NCBI RefSeq assembly: GCF_010093815.1
Contig: NW_022985560.1
Span: 741,501-805,500 of the forward strand
Reading direction: 5' to 3'
Source of the DNA: Pseudovirgaria hyperparasitica
Taxonomy: Eukaryota > Ascomycota > Dothideomycetes > Acrospermales > Acrospermaceae
DNA length: 64,000 nucleotides
Under the pieces are notes generated by a model that was not told where the DNA came from, searched no databases, and was given only the letters and a program-made list of their open reading frames with translations. Every line of letters begins with the position of its first letter. Positions within the stretch are counted from its first letter, which is position 1. Positions 1 through 12,507 of this stretch are shown one piece after another. Position numbers and translations under genes: made by a program.

Positions 1-2
1 AG

Positions 3-3000
3 ATTGACAAGTCAAGAGACGAGGTGGTGTCGCGGCCCAAGATCGCGGCCTCCAAGCCCATTGCATCAGCCAAGGTATCAGGGGCAAATGGCAGAAAAGC
101 AAACGCGCCGATGGATTCGAGCGAAACACATACAAAGGAAGGAGGACATCAGACTGTACCGTCCAAGCCACGCTCTCAGCTCAACACAGCGGTCGTTGAG
201 ATACCCTCCAGGGTCACCGAGGGAGAGAGCAAGAAGCGGAATGTGGATGCGCTGTCTGTATCAGGGCCTGGCAGAGTCAAGCAAAACCCGGACGCGCAGA
301 AGGCGGATGGTAGCGTGTATGCTCGTTCCATCTCAACCGTTCAACCAAAGTCATCACATGAGAAAGGGTCTACGATGGACCGGTCCTCCACGCGGATGCA
401 GCAGGAATCTGCAACCACCAGTGAAAGCCGTGCGTTGTCAACGAAACTAGGTCGCGCAAACGCAAAGGAATCGACGGCGCACAAGCCATCACAAAAGACG
501 AAGAGTCTTGCATCAACAATTTCAAAATCGACTTCGGCAGTCCCGGACGCATCGGTCTTTGATGTGCCAACGACAGATACGGAGGATGAGACGGCCAAGC
601 AGGACTCGGATGCTAAATACACTACGACACCAAAGGTGAAGAAAACAATACCGAGGGCTCGTTCACAGCAACCGGAAAAAGGTGCCCAGGAGTCTCGCAA
701 CAAAAGGCGAAAACCATCTCCCAACGACGAACAGGAGACTTCAAGACGGCAACAAGTTCAGCAATCGCAATCAAACGGCGTTGTGGCAGAATCACACTCT
801 CAGAAGAATTCGCGCATTGCACAGCATCCCCGTAGGGCTGGTTTGACTGGTGCTGCACGCAGGAAACCGCCTGTTAAGGCTTCATCATCACCAGCTAAAC
901 TTCAGATACCGGTTGCACCGAATCCGGGCTTGACCAACATGCACGAACCCGAGGCATCTGGGCCATACGATGTTGAATTCGAGACCGAAATCAATCCGTA
1001 CGCGGCTGCATATCAGGACAGCGGGTCGCCTATGCATCTTGACGGCGCTGGATCAGCCACGCCAAAACAGAAAAGGTTGTGGAGTAACCTCCTCGGCGAC
1101 AACGTGGCGACACCCAGTCCAAGTCAGCTGAAGTTGCAAAAGCTTCAGCTAACCGAACGGCCCGAGAAGAGGAAATCGCCAGAAACCTTGAGTGGCGCGA
1201 CCAATCTCGACACTCGGCAAGGTAAACGGCGGCTCATAGACCGCCTCATCCAGTCCGAAGAGGAAGCAAGCGAGGACTCCAGTAGCGGTGACGAAAGCTT
1301 TCACTCCGTCCCAACAGAACCGATATCGTCTCAGTACGACTCGAGCCAAATCAGTGATCCGCCCGCTTTGATGCGACAAACGTCTTCCTTCAGAACAAAG
1401 CGCAGCGGGCCTACGGGAGCCAGGATAACGTACGCTAAACAGCGATCGCATCTGGAAGAGTCGATGGTCGAGGATGGCGACATATTAGGCGCCATCACTA
1501 TGGGCAGTCCTACTGACATGAAGCCCTCCGCCAAATCTTGGTCTCAGCCTCTCATATCTCGCTCTGGAGACACCTCCCACTTCGACATGGATGACGACGA
1601 CCTCAGCGATTCCGGGGCTGGGATGAAGAGTATCCATGAGCTTCGTATCGCGGGCGCCAACAGGCAGTTCAGCAACGAAGTCGACGCTCTATTCGAGGAT
1701 CTAGACCAGCCAAAGAAAGCATCGCTATCGAGTCGTAGAAGTGCCCTCATCAATCTGGGAGCTAAGCTGACTGACAAGAGGTTTGTCTCGAAGCTGCTCG
1801 ACAAGGGCTTGAGCAGACGGATCTTCAATGCTCACGTGGCCGATTATAGCCAGGATCCAATCCTCGGATTCGCCTTTTCGGCCTGCGTGGCCTTTATCCT
1901 GACTGCAGACAAATCCACCGCTGTCTTGGCGGATATTCGCGAGTCTGGCACACTCGAATGCCTCGCGAGCCTCCTTGATCGAACGGACGATATCGCTCAC
2001 CTGGTAAAGGCCCGCCGCACGAACATGTCTCGCATCGCGCAGAAGGCTGTGATGGATCTCCACGAGATTGTCAGATCCTCCACACACTTATGGGCCGTGG
2101 CGTCATCCACGTCGATTTCTCCCCGACTCCTGGCTCTGCGCGGGCTGGAGCTTTCCACGCGGTCACTACGCAAAGCCGGCGACCGCGACGAGCTATTAAC
2201 ACAAGACCACCTAGCAAAGGTACTAGCCATCGCCGAGACATCCTCATCCGGCTCAGCAACAGGCTCAGTATCCCCCCTCGACCAACGCTGCGTATACTAC
2301 TCCCTCTCAGTCGCCCTCGACACCACCCTCGGCGACACCGCCTCCGAAGTCTGGAGCACGGCAAACCAGCACCGCTTCCGCGACATCGCCGCCTCCTTCC
2401 TCGACACCCCACCCCGCTTCGGCCCCAAAGTCGAGCAACTCGCCACAAAGCTCTGCCTCAACCTCACAAACAACAACGCCCACACCTCCGCCCTCTTCGC
2501 CTCCCCCGTCATCATCCAATCCTTCCTCTGCTCCATCGACTCCCGCTTCAACCTCCTCTCCAGCCCGCTCTCCCCCGCCGACCGCTCCATCGCAATCGAC
2601 CACCTCGTCCTCGGCCTCGGCGCCATGATCAACCTCGCCGAATTCAGCGACGCCGCTCGCCTCGCTGTCCTCGCCCCCGGCGACGTCCTGCTCAACGCCC
2701 TGCTCCGCATTCATCTCGAGGGCGCCGAAAAGGTTGCCGAGGCAGACTCGCTCGAGGAATCGAATGCGAATGTCGCGTTTGGGTATTTGTCTGTCTTGCT
2801 GGCGAATCTGTGCTTGAATGAGACGGTGCGGGGGAAGGTGAGGGGGAAGATGCCGCAGGGTGGGTTGGAGGGGTTGGTGGGTGCGTTGGCGCAGTTTGTG
2901 GGGTTGCAGGTTATGGCTTGTCGGTTGGAGGGTGGGGGTGCTGGTGCGGGTGGTGGTGAGGACGAGGGGAGGGAGGTGTGGGCGAGGTATACGGATCGGT

Positions 3001-3034
3001 TGGTGGGGGTTTTTGAGAGGTTGAAGGCGTTTGA
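3..3034 (+). CDS. WAPL: WAPL-type cohesin release factor, partial at both ends
   Basis: Wings-apart-like protein, which removes cohesin from chromatin together with Pds5. The frame is open to the window edge, so the true start lies upstream; no ATG is needed inside the window. The first ~550 visible residues are disordered, rich in Ser, Lys, Pro and Gln, as in fungal WAPL. From about nucleotide 1670 a folded helical-repeat domain begins (KLTDKRFVSKLLDKGLS, then DPILGFAFSACVAFIL), which matches the conserved WAPL C-terminal domain. The last clear codons encode ERLKAF directly before a run of Ns, so the stop is probably just inside the gap. Wobble bases are strongly C-rich from about 2220 to 2720 and then G-rich to the gap. 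The family call rests on the C-terminal domain and is fairly sure. Confidence 0.8.
2858..2881 (+). other. G-quadruplex-type motif in the WAPL 3' coding end
   Basis: Four G-runs of three or more, with loops of 1, 5 and 5 bases, lie on the sense strand. They sit inside a 200 bp stretch that is about 60 percent G, close to the assembly gap. Fold formation is inferred, not shown. Confidence 0.5.
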
Positions 3035-3119
3035 NNNNNNNNNNNNNNNNNNNNNNNNNNNNNNNNNNNNNNNNNNNNNNNNNNNNNNNNNNNNNNNNNN
3101 NNNNNNNNNNNNNNNNNNN
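3035..3119. other. Assembly gap (85 Ns)
   Basis: Run of N between the G-rich end of WAPL and a G-rich repeat tract (AGTAGGTAGTAGG-like). The WAPL stop codon and 3' UTR are probably affected. The true size of the gap cannot be told. Confidence 0.99.
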
Positions 3120-3452
3120 TGGTGTGTATAGCAGGGAGTAGGTAGTAGGTTGTAGGGAGTAGGTAGTACACAGCAGGTAGCAGTCAGCACGCAGCAGTCA
3201 GCAGTCAACAAGCAAGCAAGAAGGAAAGCCATTTGTCAAACGAGAAACTTTCGTCCTGGTGCTCGGGTCTTTTTGTATATCTCGCGAGTCTTGTCTCTTT
3301 GCGGTGAATTGCGGCACTAAGAAACACCGTGGGCGGAGGAGGGTTGGTTTACTGCGTGCGTATATGCATGTATGTATACATGTATGTATGTATGTATGTA
3401 CGTATGTATGTTTTGTATATTTTGTATGTCTTGGAGAATGGGCACTGGGTAG

Positions 3453-3620
3453 GGACGCTGGATATGGGAGACTGGAGACTGGATAGTGGAGACTGGAGAC
3501 TGGATAGGGACGCTGGATATGGGACACTGGATAGTGGGCACTGGATAGTGGGCACTGGATAGTGGGCACTGGATAGGGGACACTAGAGACTGGACAGTGG
3601 ATATGGGACGCTGGACACTA
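3453..3620. repeat. Minisatellite, 14-bp unit CACTGGATAGTGGG and variants
   Basis: Perfect 14-bp copies start at 3525, 3539 and 3553, with a fourth decaying copy at 3567. Degenerate relatives (GGAGACTGGATA type) extend on both sides. It lies in the space between the convergent WAPL and myosin V genes. Long open frames through it are repeat artefacts. Confidence 0.85.
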
Positions 3621-3792
3621 GAGACAGGAAATAGGATACATACCACACGAAACGAGACGAGACGGGACTGGCCTGGCATAGGCATGGGCATAGGCATGAG
3701 CATGAGCACTGGCATAGCCTGGCATCCGTATCAAACACAAAACACAAACATCCACCCAATTCACCGACCAGGAGTTTCGGACTGGATTCAAG

Positions 3793-3835
3793 GACAGGCA
3801 GACAGGCAGGCAGGCAGGTAGGCAGGTAGTTTCGA
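3793..3835. repeat. GGCA/GGTA tetranucleotide repeat
   Basis: Tandem CAGG/TAGG tetramers (ACAGGCAGGCAGG type). Similar tracts recur at 31471 and 62733 in this window. Confidence 0.8.
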
Positions 3836-3857
3836 TACCCCTAATCTGCACATATAC

Positions 3858-4333
3858 ATTCACAGACATACTCATACTATACTCATACACATACTCGCAT
3901 ACTCATACTCATACTCATACTCGCATACACATACTCGCATACACATACTCGCATACACATACTCGCATACACATACTCGCATACACTTACATACTCACAT
4001 ACACGTACTCGCATACTCATACTCATACATACTCGCATACATACTCGCCTACCATACTCATGCTCGCCTACTCATGCACACATACTCATACTCATACTCA
4101 CATACTCATGCTCGCCTACACATACACATACACACTTACATACTTGCCTACCATACTCACATACTCATGCTCGCCTACACATACACATACACACTTACAT
4201 ACTTGCCTACCATACTCACCTACTCATGCTCGCATACTCATACTCACATACTCACATACACATACTCATACTCATACTCACATACTCATACTCATACTCA
4301 TACATACCCGCCTACACATACTCGCCTACACCC
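3858..4333. repeat. CATACTC-family tandem repeat block
   Basis: About 475 bp built from CATACTC, CATACA and CTCGCATACA words, all pyrimidine/A on this strand with almost no G. The core unit near 3920-3990 is 14 bp (ACATACTCGCATAC). It includes the higher-order 59-bp repeat annotated separately. Confidence 0.85.
4093..4250. repeat. Higher-order 59-bp tandem repeat
   Basis: Two identical 59-bp copies start at 4093 and 4152, and a third, diverging copy starts at 4211. Each is made of the shorter CATACTC words, so this is a nested repeat that expanded recently. The perfect identity of two copies could also be an assembly effect. Confidence 0.8.
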
Positions 4334-4370
4334 TCTCAAACTGTATCGAAAACTCTCATGCTACCATTCT

Positions 4371-4410
4371 ATCCTACCCCATCCTACCCCATCCTACCCC
4401 ATCCTACCCT
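4371..4410. repeat. Decamer repeat ATCCTACCCC, four copies
   Basis: Three perfect tandem copies of a 10-bp unit plus a fourth with its last base changed, directly after the CATACTC block. Confidence 0.85.
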
Positions 4411-4728
4411 ACTGCTTGCTATTCCAAGCCCAACCCGGAAGCTAAACACCAACTACCAACTATTCACCCATTCTATCCAGCATCTTATCGTTCTCGTTGA
4501 TACGTGTATTTAAAGAGAAGGTTAGGGGTAGGGGGGGGGTTTAGGTGTAGTATGTTCACATGTATGTATATTCCTCGCACTGTCATCATATAGGATGTGT
4601 GGATGTGTGGATGTGTGGATGGATGGATGGACATACCACATGAACAGATCACACCGGTAGATTATAGAATGTAGAGATAGAATAATTACACATCATCGTC
4701 AGGTCAGTATTGCCCATCATGCATGCAC

Positions 4729-4735
4729 GAGAGAG

Positions 4736-4782
<47 letters not shown>
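4729..4782. repeat. GA dinucleotide microsatellite
   Basis: About 25 GA units with one C interruption at 4741 and an AAAG break near the end. It is intergenic. The remaining sequence from 4783 to 5288 holds no gene I can support and probably includes the 3' UTR of the myosin gene on the opposite strand. Confidence 0.85.
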
Positions 4783-5288
4783 GTTGACCATCATCAATCA
4801 CTACAACACATGTACACTACACTATATACTCTCAACAATCTACTGCTGCTGGTGCTACGTGCGCCCTCATCTAAGCAGGAGCCGCTCTTTAAAAAGTGAG
4901 AAGGACATGACTCCCTGTCCGCCTAGGTGCCTGAAAGCTCGTGGAAGAAAGATCAAAGAGAATAAAAGGTCGAGCCGAAGAAAATCTAACTGCAGTTCCT
5001 GCTTTGGAAGTTTGCAAGATGTATGTGTGAAAAGGTCGTTTGATTGACATTCAGGGAACAAAAACTCCCGTCAACAGTAAAGTGTATCGTAAGTATCGCA
5101 AGCCATAGAACGGTATGGGGCGCCACTGAATGAGTTCCTTCCTATACACACACACAGTGTGGTCGACGACCAAGCTAATAATGTTACTACCCAAACCCCC
5201 TCCCTCCTTTCCCCCGAGATTTCTTTGCTATTACAGTAGAATGGAAGTCACAAAAGCGTGTTTTCTTTTTTAAATATATTGCCTTTGC

Positions 5289-8200
5289 TTACACACTAAC
5301 GCGGTCCACTTCGATCTCAGGTCCCTCTTCGTCAATCATTTCGTGAACATCATGACCATTGACATTGTTCTGCTCGAACTCGAGTCGTTCTTGTTGAGCG
5401 ATGGCTTGGGTAGAGACAATCTCTGCCAGTCGCTTTAAGCGTGGAGTTTGAAGCCCTGTTAAGACGTTAGCGTACAGCTGGAACAATTGAAGCAATAGAC
5501 TTACACGACGGCGTATAAGTCTCGAGTGCAGATATCACTCGAGGCTCGGCAATCTCATAAGGACCGCTGTCATCCATGTCAACGGCAGTGAGTAGTAAGA
5601 CATCGCTCTTTTCTGTGACGCGTGACGCGACTGCCTTCATGATTTCGCCATTGATTGGCTGCTCGTAATCGGCAACGAGGTATTGATTGAGAAGTTTTTG
5701 TATCTGGTTAGGCGACAACATCCAGCAGATGTCCTGAATGATCTCAATGTCATTGAGGGTCGCCTTCTTCAACTGCAGAAGCTTCGTCGCCTGCATCAAA
5801 TGCTCTAATTGGAGTGTGCCTTCAGGCATGTCGTGACTCTTGCACCACTCTTCTATCCTGGTGATATTATAATTAATCTGTAGACCTCGTTTCCACGACA
5901 GGAAATTTCGGCGCATGAGGAGGTCATTGAATGCTGTTACTCCTACCAATCGCAGAAGCTCCGTCACCGCCTGGACGATGATTGTGTTTTCGAGGTAGTA
6001 GGCCTTCATAGCCTTGTAGACGCCATTCAGCAGACTCAGAAGGTTGTCCATACTGTACGCTGGAGCATTATTGGACTGCAAAAGCTTTCCAAGGAACCTG
6101 TTGCCCTCATTCGTGACGAATCCGGGTAATGACTGAGATTCAATGATGGCAGGTACGATCATCTTCTGCAATTTCTTCTTCAGGACCTTCATCCAAGTAT
6201 GGTAGATGTTGAATTCAAGACTCTCAAGATCATGCTTGACAATCTCCAAAAGGCGATCGTATTCGTAATTGTCAGTCTTCTGCTGCTCATACCAATCCTC
6301 TGCAAGGAAAACAAAAGACAGCATCTCATGGACGTTTGACAGCCAGAAAGCTCCGGGGTTGACGGCTTCCTCGCCATCATGCTGCATTACTTCTTGCTGC
6401 ACAGATTGCATGACGTTGGCCAAGAATCTTTCAGACTCCTTGACAAAACCATTGTTCCACATCTCGGATGTGACGAGGTTGATGAGGTAGGCAGGGAACA
6501 GAACTTCTTTGTCTGTAGGAGCCGGAGTTGTGGTAGGAGCGGGGATCTTCAGGTTCCTGATCAAGCCGAGAGTAACTTCGTCGTTGAGCCCATCTTCATC
6601 CGACAGCAAATTCTCAAGCTCAAGCTCGACATTGTCAAACTGGTTGAACGTCGAGCCAGACAGTTGCTGGCGATGAACAGTAGCACCCACGGCCATAGAT
6701 ACTGGCCTTGGATTGAACGCAGCACTGAAGCGGTCTATCTCTAGACGCTCCGCACCTGCGCTTCTCCGCTTTGGCTTTTTGGATGAAACCAGATTGATCA
6801 GGCCTGAGGCAGGAGTATGGCTGACGCCATTGGTGATCTCGCCGTTGAGAGGCACTGAGCGCTTCGCAATCTCTAGTTGATCTTGTAGTTCTGCCAACTG
6901 TTGCCTCAGCGAAGACTTCTCCCCTTCAACATGACTACCACGGCGTTTCGCTTGGTCGAGCTCACTCGTGGTGGCCTCGAGAGACGATCGGAGTTGCTTC
7001 TCTTCTTCCTGGAGTCGTCGAAGGTTCGCTGTGCTTTCGTTATAATCTTGCTTGAGTTTGGCAAAGTCCGCCTCCAAGGCACTCAAGCGGGCCGTAACAA
7101 TGCCAGCCTGATTGGCCTCGGCCTGAAGCTCTTTCGCTCGCGCCTCCAGGGTATTCCCACGCGTTTTCCATGAAGTAAGCTGTCCTTCGTAGTTGCGAAT
7201 CTGGCTTTGCAGGTCCTTGTTCTCACGCTTCATAGTGCCCAGGGACTGCGTAAGCTCTACAACCTTGTTCTCCAGCTTGTAGGATATCTGCTTGAGATCT
7301 CGTGCCTCCTCGCGCAGGCCCTTGTAGGCCTTGCGGGCTTCCCGTCCTCTCCATAAACTTTGAATAAACACAATCTTTTTCCTGTATTGTCTCCAAGCTC
7401 TGAGCTGTGATGCCGAGCGCCAGTTGCGCTGAATCACACGAGCAGCATCGCCCAGCCTCTTGTCAAGAAGGTGTTTTCTGCATAAGAAGCCTTTGGCGAT
7501 CGACTCGAACATAATAATCTGATTGCGTACACGGTGAAATTCCTCGCGGGCATTGGAACCTTTCCAGACCCTTTGAATGGTCGTGGCGGCCTTGGTGCGT
7601 CGTTCCTCCTCAGTTCGCTCCCTCGCCAAAAAGCCGCGAGTGAAAGCTTGAAAGGCAACGATGGCCTCCCGAGCCTCCAGATACCGGCGTCGGTAATATT
7701 TGGCTCTGAGGTTCTTCTGGATCATAATTGCCGCTTCGTTCAGCCTGGCGGTGCGCAAACCCTCCAGGAAGGCCAGCATACCGGCACGGAAAAAGATCTT
7801 GGTGTTTCCCATCTGATACTTGTCGCGACCGTCGTTTTTTCCTGCTCCAAGAGCTTTCCGGAGGATGTTGTTTCCCATTTCTCGTATATCGTTGGTCCAC
7901 GAAATCGATGGTACGAGCATGTAGTACCGGTAGGCAAACTCTTCATACGTCCATCTGGTCGGATATCCAGCACAGCTTATTCTGACGGTTTCCAGGACAC
8001 CACAGGCACGCAACTGGCTCAAGACCATCGGACCCTCAAACTTCCACGCCTCTTTCGATTCGTTGGGCTTGATACAACGAATATAGTGCACATCTGTTCC
8101 GTTGATTGTTTGCATCAGCTCAATCAGCGAAGATTTGAAGATGCCTCCTAGAGTCGGCTTCCTGTTAACAGCGATCCTCCTACCAGCTGAGACAGCTGCA

Positions 8201-10261
8201 CCCGGTTTCGTGGTGGTCGAAGCGGATTCCCGATCGCGAATGGTCGCGGCTACATCGAGAACATTGCCTAAGAATTCGTTCGAAGAGCTCTTCAGTACTT
8301 CCATCTGCTCATCAGGAACTGTGTCCCTATTCTTTTCGATGAATCCATCTGATTCATAGGTAACATCGATGGCATAATGGCAGACTGTAAAGGCGGATTT
8401 GCCGAACCTGGGTTTCTTGTAGAAATTGTGCTTGTCTCCAGAGAAATTGTGATGTAGTTTCGTGACAAATTGCTCGTCTGAGCCCATCGGAAGTCTCGAT
8501 TCTTCATCGAGCAGGGACAAGACTCCAAGCTTTCCTTCGATCAAGTCGATACATGGCTGATTATCTGAGAAGTCGATAAATTTCCAGTCGATCTGTTCAC
8601 GGACGTATTCCTCCTGCTCAAGTTTGAATACATGCTGGTTAAATTCTTGTTGCAGTTTCTCGTTCGCGTAGTTGATGCAGAATTGCTCGAAGGAATTCTT
8701 TGCGAAATGCTCAAACCCGTATATATCAAGAACCCCGATAAATGTCTTCGCCCGGGCTAATACCTCTTCCGTAGCCAGGCTAGCGTTTATAGTCTCTACA
8801 AGCCAATCGAATAGACTGGAGTAGATGAACTTTGCCACGGAGTCTCGAACGACCACAGCTTGCTGCTGGGTCAAGTTCGACATAATCTTCTCTCCACGGG
8901 TAATCAACTGTTTCTTGACCGTCCATTTCGCGAAATTGGCCGGGTCTATCCCAAGTAGAGCGCAGGCTTTGATCAGAGACGGCTCATCTGCAGCCAGAGA
9001 AGAGTCTGTACGTGTAGCCTTGATCTGAACGTTTCCGATATGTAACAGGGCAGCCAGCAACCGGAATATCTGGGCTTGTTGGTCTTCGGGAACTCCAATG
9101 GTGGCCAGCGACTTTCTCGTGGCGTCGAATTCGGCCTTGTCATCCACACCGTCAATGACCGGTGCGCTGCCTTGATTCATGTACTCGAACTGCTCCACAG
9201 GCAGCAGTCCGAATTGTTCACGCTCCGCATCAGTCGCACCAGCAATCAACTGGTAGAAGATGTGGTAATTGCGCTCTTTCAGTGGCTGAAATACCAACCT
9301 CGAACGTTCAAGAAGGTATACCCGAATCTTTGCGCCTATGATATCTGTCTTTTTGTCGAACAGAATCTCGATATATTTGCCGAAACGAGAAGAGTTGTCA
9401 TTTCTGGTGGTCTTGGCGTTTCCGAAAGCTTCCATGATAGGATTCGTTGCAAGGATAGCCTCTTCTGTCTCACTCATTGTGTCCATCCGTCCCTTGGACC
9501 TCGAACCGGGCTGGTCTGGTGATTCACGGGTTGCGAAATATCTCATGATGTACTTGGCGCTGACCGTTTTACCTGCTCCAGACTCACCCGATACCACAAT
9601 CGTTTGATTCTTGTTGTCCCGAAGCATGTCGCTTTAGCTTTTTGTTAGCCACTACAATACGTTTGCCAACTGTGCAACGACTCACGCGAAAGCTTCTTCC
9701 GCGATGGCGAATAAGTGCGGTGCTTGTGATGATCTATTCTTTCCTGCATAGACTTGCACCATGCCAGGCACGTATAACGAGTCGACTCTTGCGAACGGAT
9801 TCGTTGCAATAAGGACAATACCAGAGTATGTGTAGATCTCTTTTTGTGCATAGCGAAGCTTGATGGCCTGTAATACTGCATCGACGTCAGCAAGCCAATG
9901 TTAAGATTCGACGGGAAGCATACCAGCTGGCTCGTTAAGATGTGACAGGTTCGTGAGGTCGTCGCTGGCCTCCAACATAGATGGATTCATGAGGGGAGGT
10001 AGCGTGGAGTTGTTGCCATCCTGAAGAGCCTCCAGGGTAGTCTCGACTGACTTTGTCTGCAAGCAAAGTATCATCAGCTACTGCAAGCCGGATTTTTCTT
10101 GATAGTATTCGTAGAGTGTAGCTCACCTCCCCGTTCTCTAACTTGAAGACAAGCTTCACTTTATCACCGTCCACTTGTCTCGATTCCACTTCGGATGCCA
10201 CCCATCCTTCCGTAGCATCTGGCTGCCATGCCTTCGTCCCCACATCGTACAGCGTCGTCAT
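5289..10261 (-). CDS. MYO2: Class V myosin heavy chain
   Basis: Actin motor for transport of vesicles and organelles to growth sites. Five exons: 10261-10127, 10056-9924, 9875-9686, 9631-5505 and 5455-5289, giving 1583 residues, the usual size for fungal class V myosin. The N-terminal SH3-like part (VGTKAWQPDATEGWVASEV) is followed by the motor with P-loop GESGAGKT near residue 170, switch I (NDNSSRFGKYIE), switch II (DIYGFEHF) and the actin-binding loop (HYIRCIKPN). About six IQ repeats follow (IQKNLRAKYYRRR, IQRVWKGSNAR and others), then a coiled coil, then the globular cargo-binding DIL domain ending near residue 1500. The C-terminal exon begins within a split codon and encodes an acidic tail. 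All introns are GT-AG, 48-70 nt. Gene is convergent with WAPL across the repeat block. Confidence 0.95.
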
Positions 10262-11005
10262 GTTCTCAACTGTGTCGTAGTTGGATGGTTGTTGGGGGAC
10301 CGCCTGGAGTCTGAAGGAAACGCCGCGAAGGATACGGGACTAAGACCGAGAAACCGTGGCGCCCACGCTACAAGAAGCGGAGATTAAAGAACGACGAAGG
10401 AGACATGCGCAAAGATGAGGATAATTAGAGCTTGTGAATATAGGTCGTAGATGTCCTAGGAGAGCGGTGAAGGGGAGGTTGGTCTTAGGGATTAAAGAAA
10501 GGGCTCTGAGAATTGATCGCTAGGTGGAACGAACGCGCTTACAGGGATGAGTGCGGTTGGTCGGTGCTCAAAGCCCCTGAACCTGCGACTCTCTAAAAAT
10601 GCAGCACCAACCAGTAGTAACAGCTCTCTCTGTCTCTTCTCGCGTTTCACGATAAATGCCATTAAAAACACCTCGAGCCGTTGACAGGCGGGCCGATCTC
10701 TGATGCATGTGGTCTCAACATCCTCGGACGTTAACTGATTCTTTTTATTTGGCCGGATACGTCTAGCCTATTCCTGCCTACAGGTATTGTTTCTTGAAAA
10801 GATATATGCAACTACTATATGCTGGCTGAACTCTACTTTGCGCCCATGAACGCCATCAGATCCAACGCCATGTTGAAGACTATTCGGGGCTGCTGTGCTT
10901 TACAAAATACTTTTTTCAATCCCAGAGTTGAACTTTTATAACATCCTCTTCTCCAAGCATATATGGCTATCTCAATAGAGCACCCGAGTGCGAATACACG
11001 CTGAT
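10262..11005. other. Intergenic: myosin V upstream region and PHGDH 3' side
   Basis: 744 bp with no supported gene. It must hold the myosin promoter, since both flanking genes run on the minus strand. No clear regulatory motif stands out. Confidence 0.6.
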
Positions 11006-12507
11006 TTATACATTAGCATTAGGCACAAGCTGAACAGAACTTCGAAAGTACTCACAAGAAAGACCTTCTAGTTCCGCCCATAGATCTCTAATCTGATCCT
11101 CCTTCACGTCTCGGATATCTGCCATGAGATACGCGACTTCTCCTCTGCTGTCGGTCATTTGCTTGTCGACGTTATGGTCTCCAAGAATGGCATTGACTTT
11201 CCGCAGCACACCGGGAACATTATGATGGATGTAGATCACGCGCACGTGGTTCGGCTCATCCAAGGTCAAAGACCGCAAGTTTACCTCCGGCATGTTGACA
11301 GCGCCCAGCGTTGTGCCTTGGTTGATAAAGTGAGTCAGAGCGCTGCTGACTTCGATACCGATCGCGCTTTGCGCCTCCTCTGTGCTACCACCGATATGCG
11401 GTGTTAGTATAATGTTTTTCAAACTCCGAAGGTCCTCCGCCCACGCATTGAGCTCGTTGTTGAAATAGTCGCCATTGCCACCGGGCTCATTCGGGAATAC
11501 ATCAAGCGCTGCTCCAGCAATCTTGTTGCTCCGCATAGCTTCAATGAGAGCGGGGATATCAACAACACTGCCACGCGCATTGTTGATGAGATAGCTCCCT
11601 GTCTTCATCTGCGCCAGCTGCTCGGCACCGATCAAATTCTTGGTTTCTGGGAGCTCCGGGACATGGAGCGTGACGAAGTCGGCTTGTCTTAGAAGCTCCT
11701 CCAGACTGCCAACTTGACGAGCCGTTCCCAAGGCCATTAGATTCTGCACATCGTAGTAGATTACGGACATGCCAAATGCTTCCGACAGCACTGAGAGCTG
11801 GCTACCAATATGCCCGTATCCGACTATTCCCAGGGTTTTGCCTCTTATTTCCCAGCAACCAGCACTGACTTTGTTCCATGTGCCCTGGTGAAGCTCGTTA
11901 GAGCGATCACCAAGCTGTCGAGCAAGAGCGATAATCTCCGCAATGACAAGCTCTGCGACACTGCGTGAGTTGCTGAAGGGAGAGTTGAAGACGGCGATTC
12001 CTGCTTGGGCAGCAAACTTCAAGTCGACTTGGTTGGTGCCGATACAGAAGCAACCAATGACGTATAGATTCTTTGCTTCTCTGAGGACGCGTTCGGTGAG
12101 TTTTGTCTTGGAGCGGATACCAATGACATGAACGTCACTAGAGATAGCTATGTCAGCAACTTATCAGACCTTCAACCTGATGGACGCAGTATATACCGAA
12201 TCTTCTCGATCAATTGGTCCTCCGGTAGCGAGCTTTTCAATGCTTCAACCTGGTAACCCTCCTTCTCCAGGATCTCCCGTCCAGAAACGTTCACATTTTC
12301 GAGCAACAGAATCTTAATCTCCTTTGAGTTGAACGGCTTGAGCTGTTTCAACGCGGTCGACATCCTCCTAAGCTGAGAAAAGGTGGCAGCAGGAGAGTGC
12401 ATAGACAGGGAGGGCGACGTCGACAGTCCGCCCCTGTTGCTCGACATGCTCCGTGATACGCGGTCTCGGCCATTTGGCGGGACGATATCCCTTGCTTGTG
12501 ATCTCAT
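11006..12507 (-). CDS. SER3: D-3-phosphoglycerate dehydrogenase
   Basis: Catalyses the first step of serine synthesis, oxidising 3-phosphoglycerate with NAD+ in the cytosol. Two exons (12507-12197 and 12137-11006; intron 59 nt) give 480 residues. The NAD-binding fold carries GIVGYGHIGSQLS. The catalytic Arg is in NNARGSVVD, the acid pair follows, and the catalytic His is in ILTPHIGGST. The last ~75 residues form an ACT domain (NHVRVIYIHHNVPGVL), the usual serine-feedback site. The extra ~50 residues before MSTALKQLKPF are Ser-rich and differ from the core. An internal Met could be the real start, so the N-terminus is less certain than the rest. Confidence 0.93.

Noticed and set aside
2071-2821. 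Long Arg-rich frames on both strands over WAPL
   Set aside because: Shadows caused by extreme C bias at wobble positions in WAPL.
4060-4513. Overlapping open frames of up to 146 codons
   Set aside because: All three run through the CATACTC repeat; Thr/His/Tyr-only composition marks an artefact.
4515-4542. Telomere-like GGTTAGGGGTAGGG
   Set aside because: A single imperfect match, not tandem TTAGGG; core genes on both sides argue against a chromosome end.
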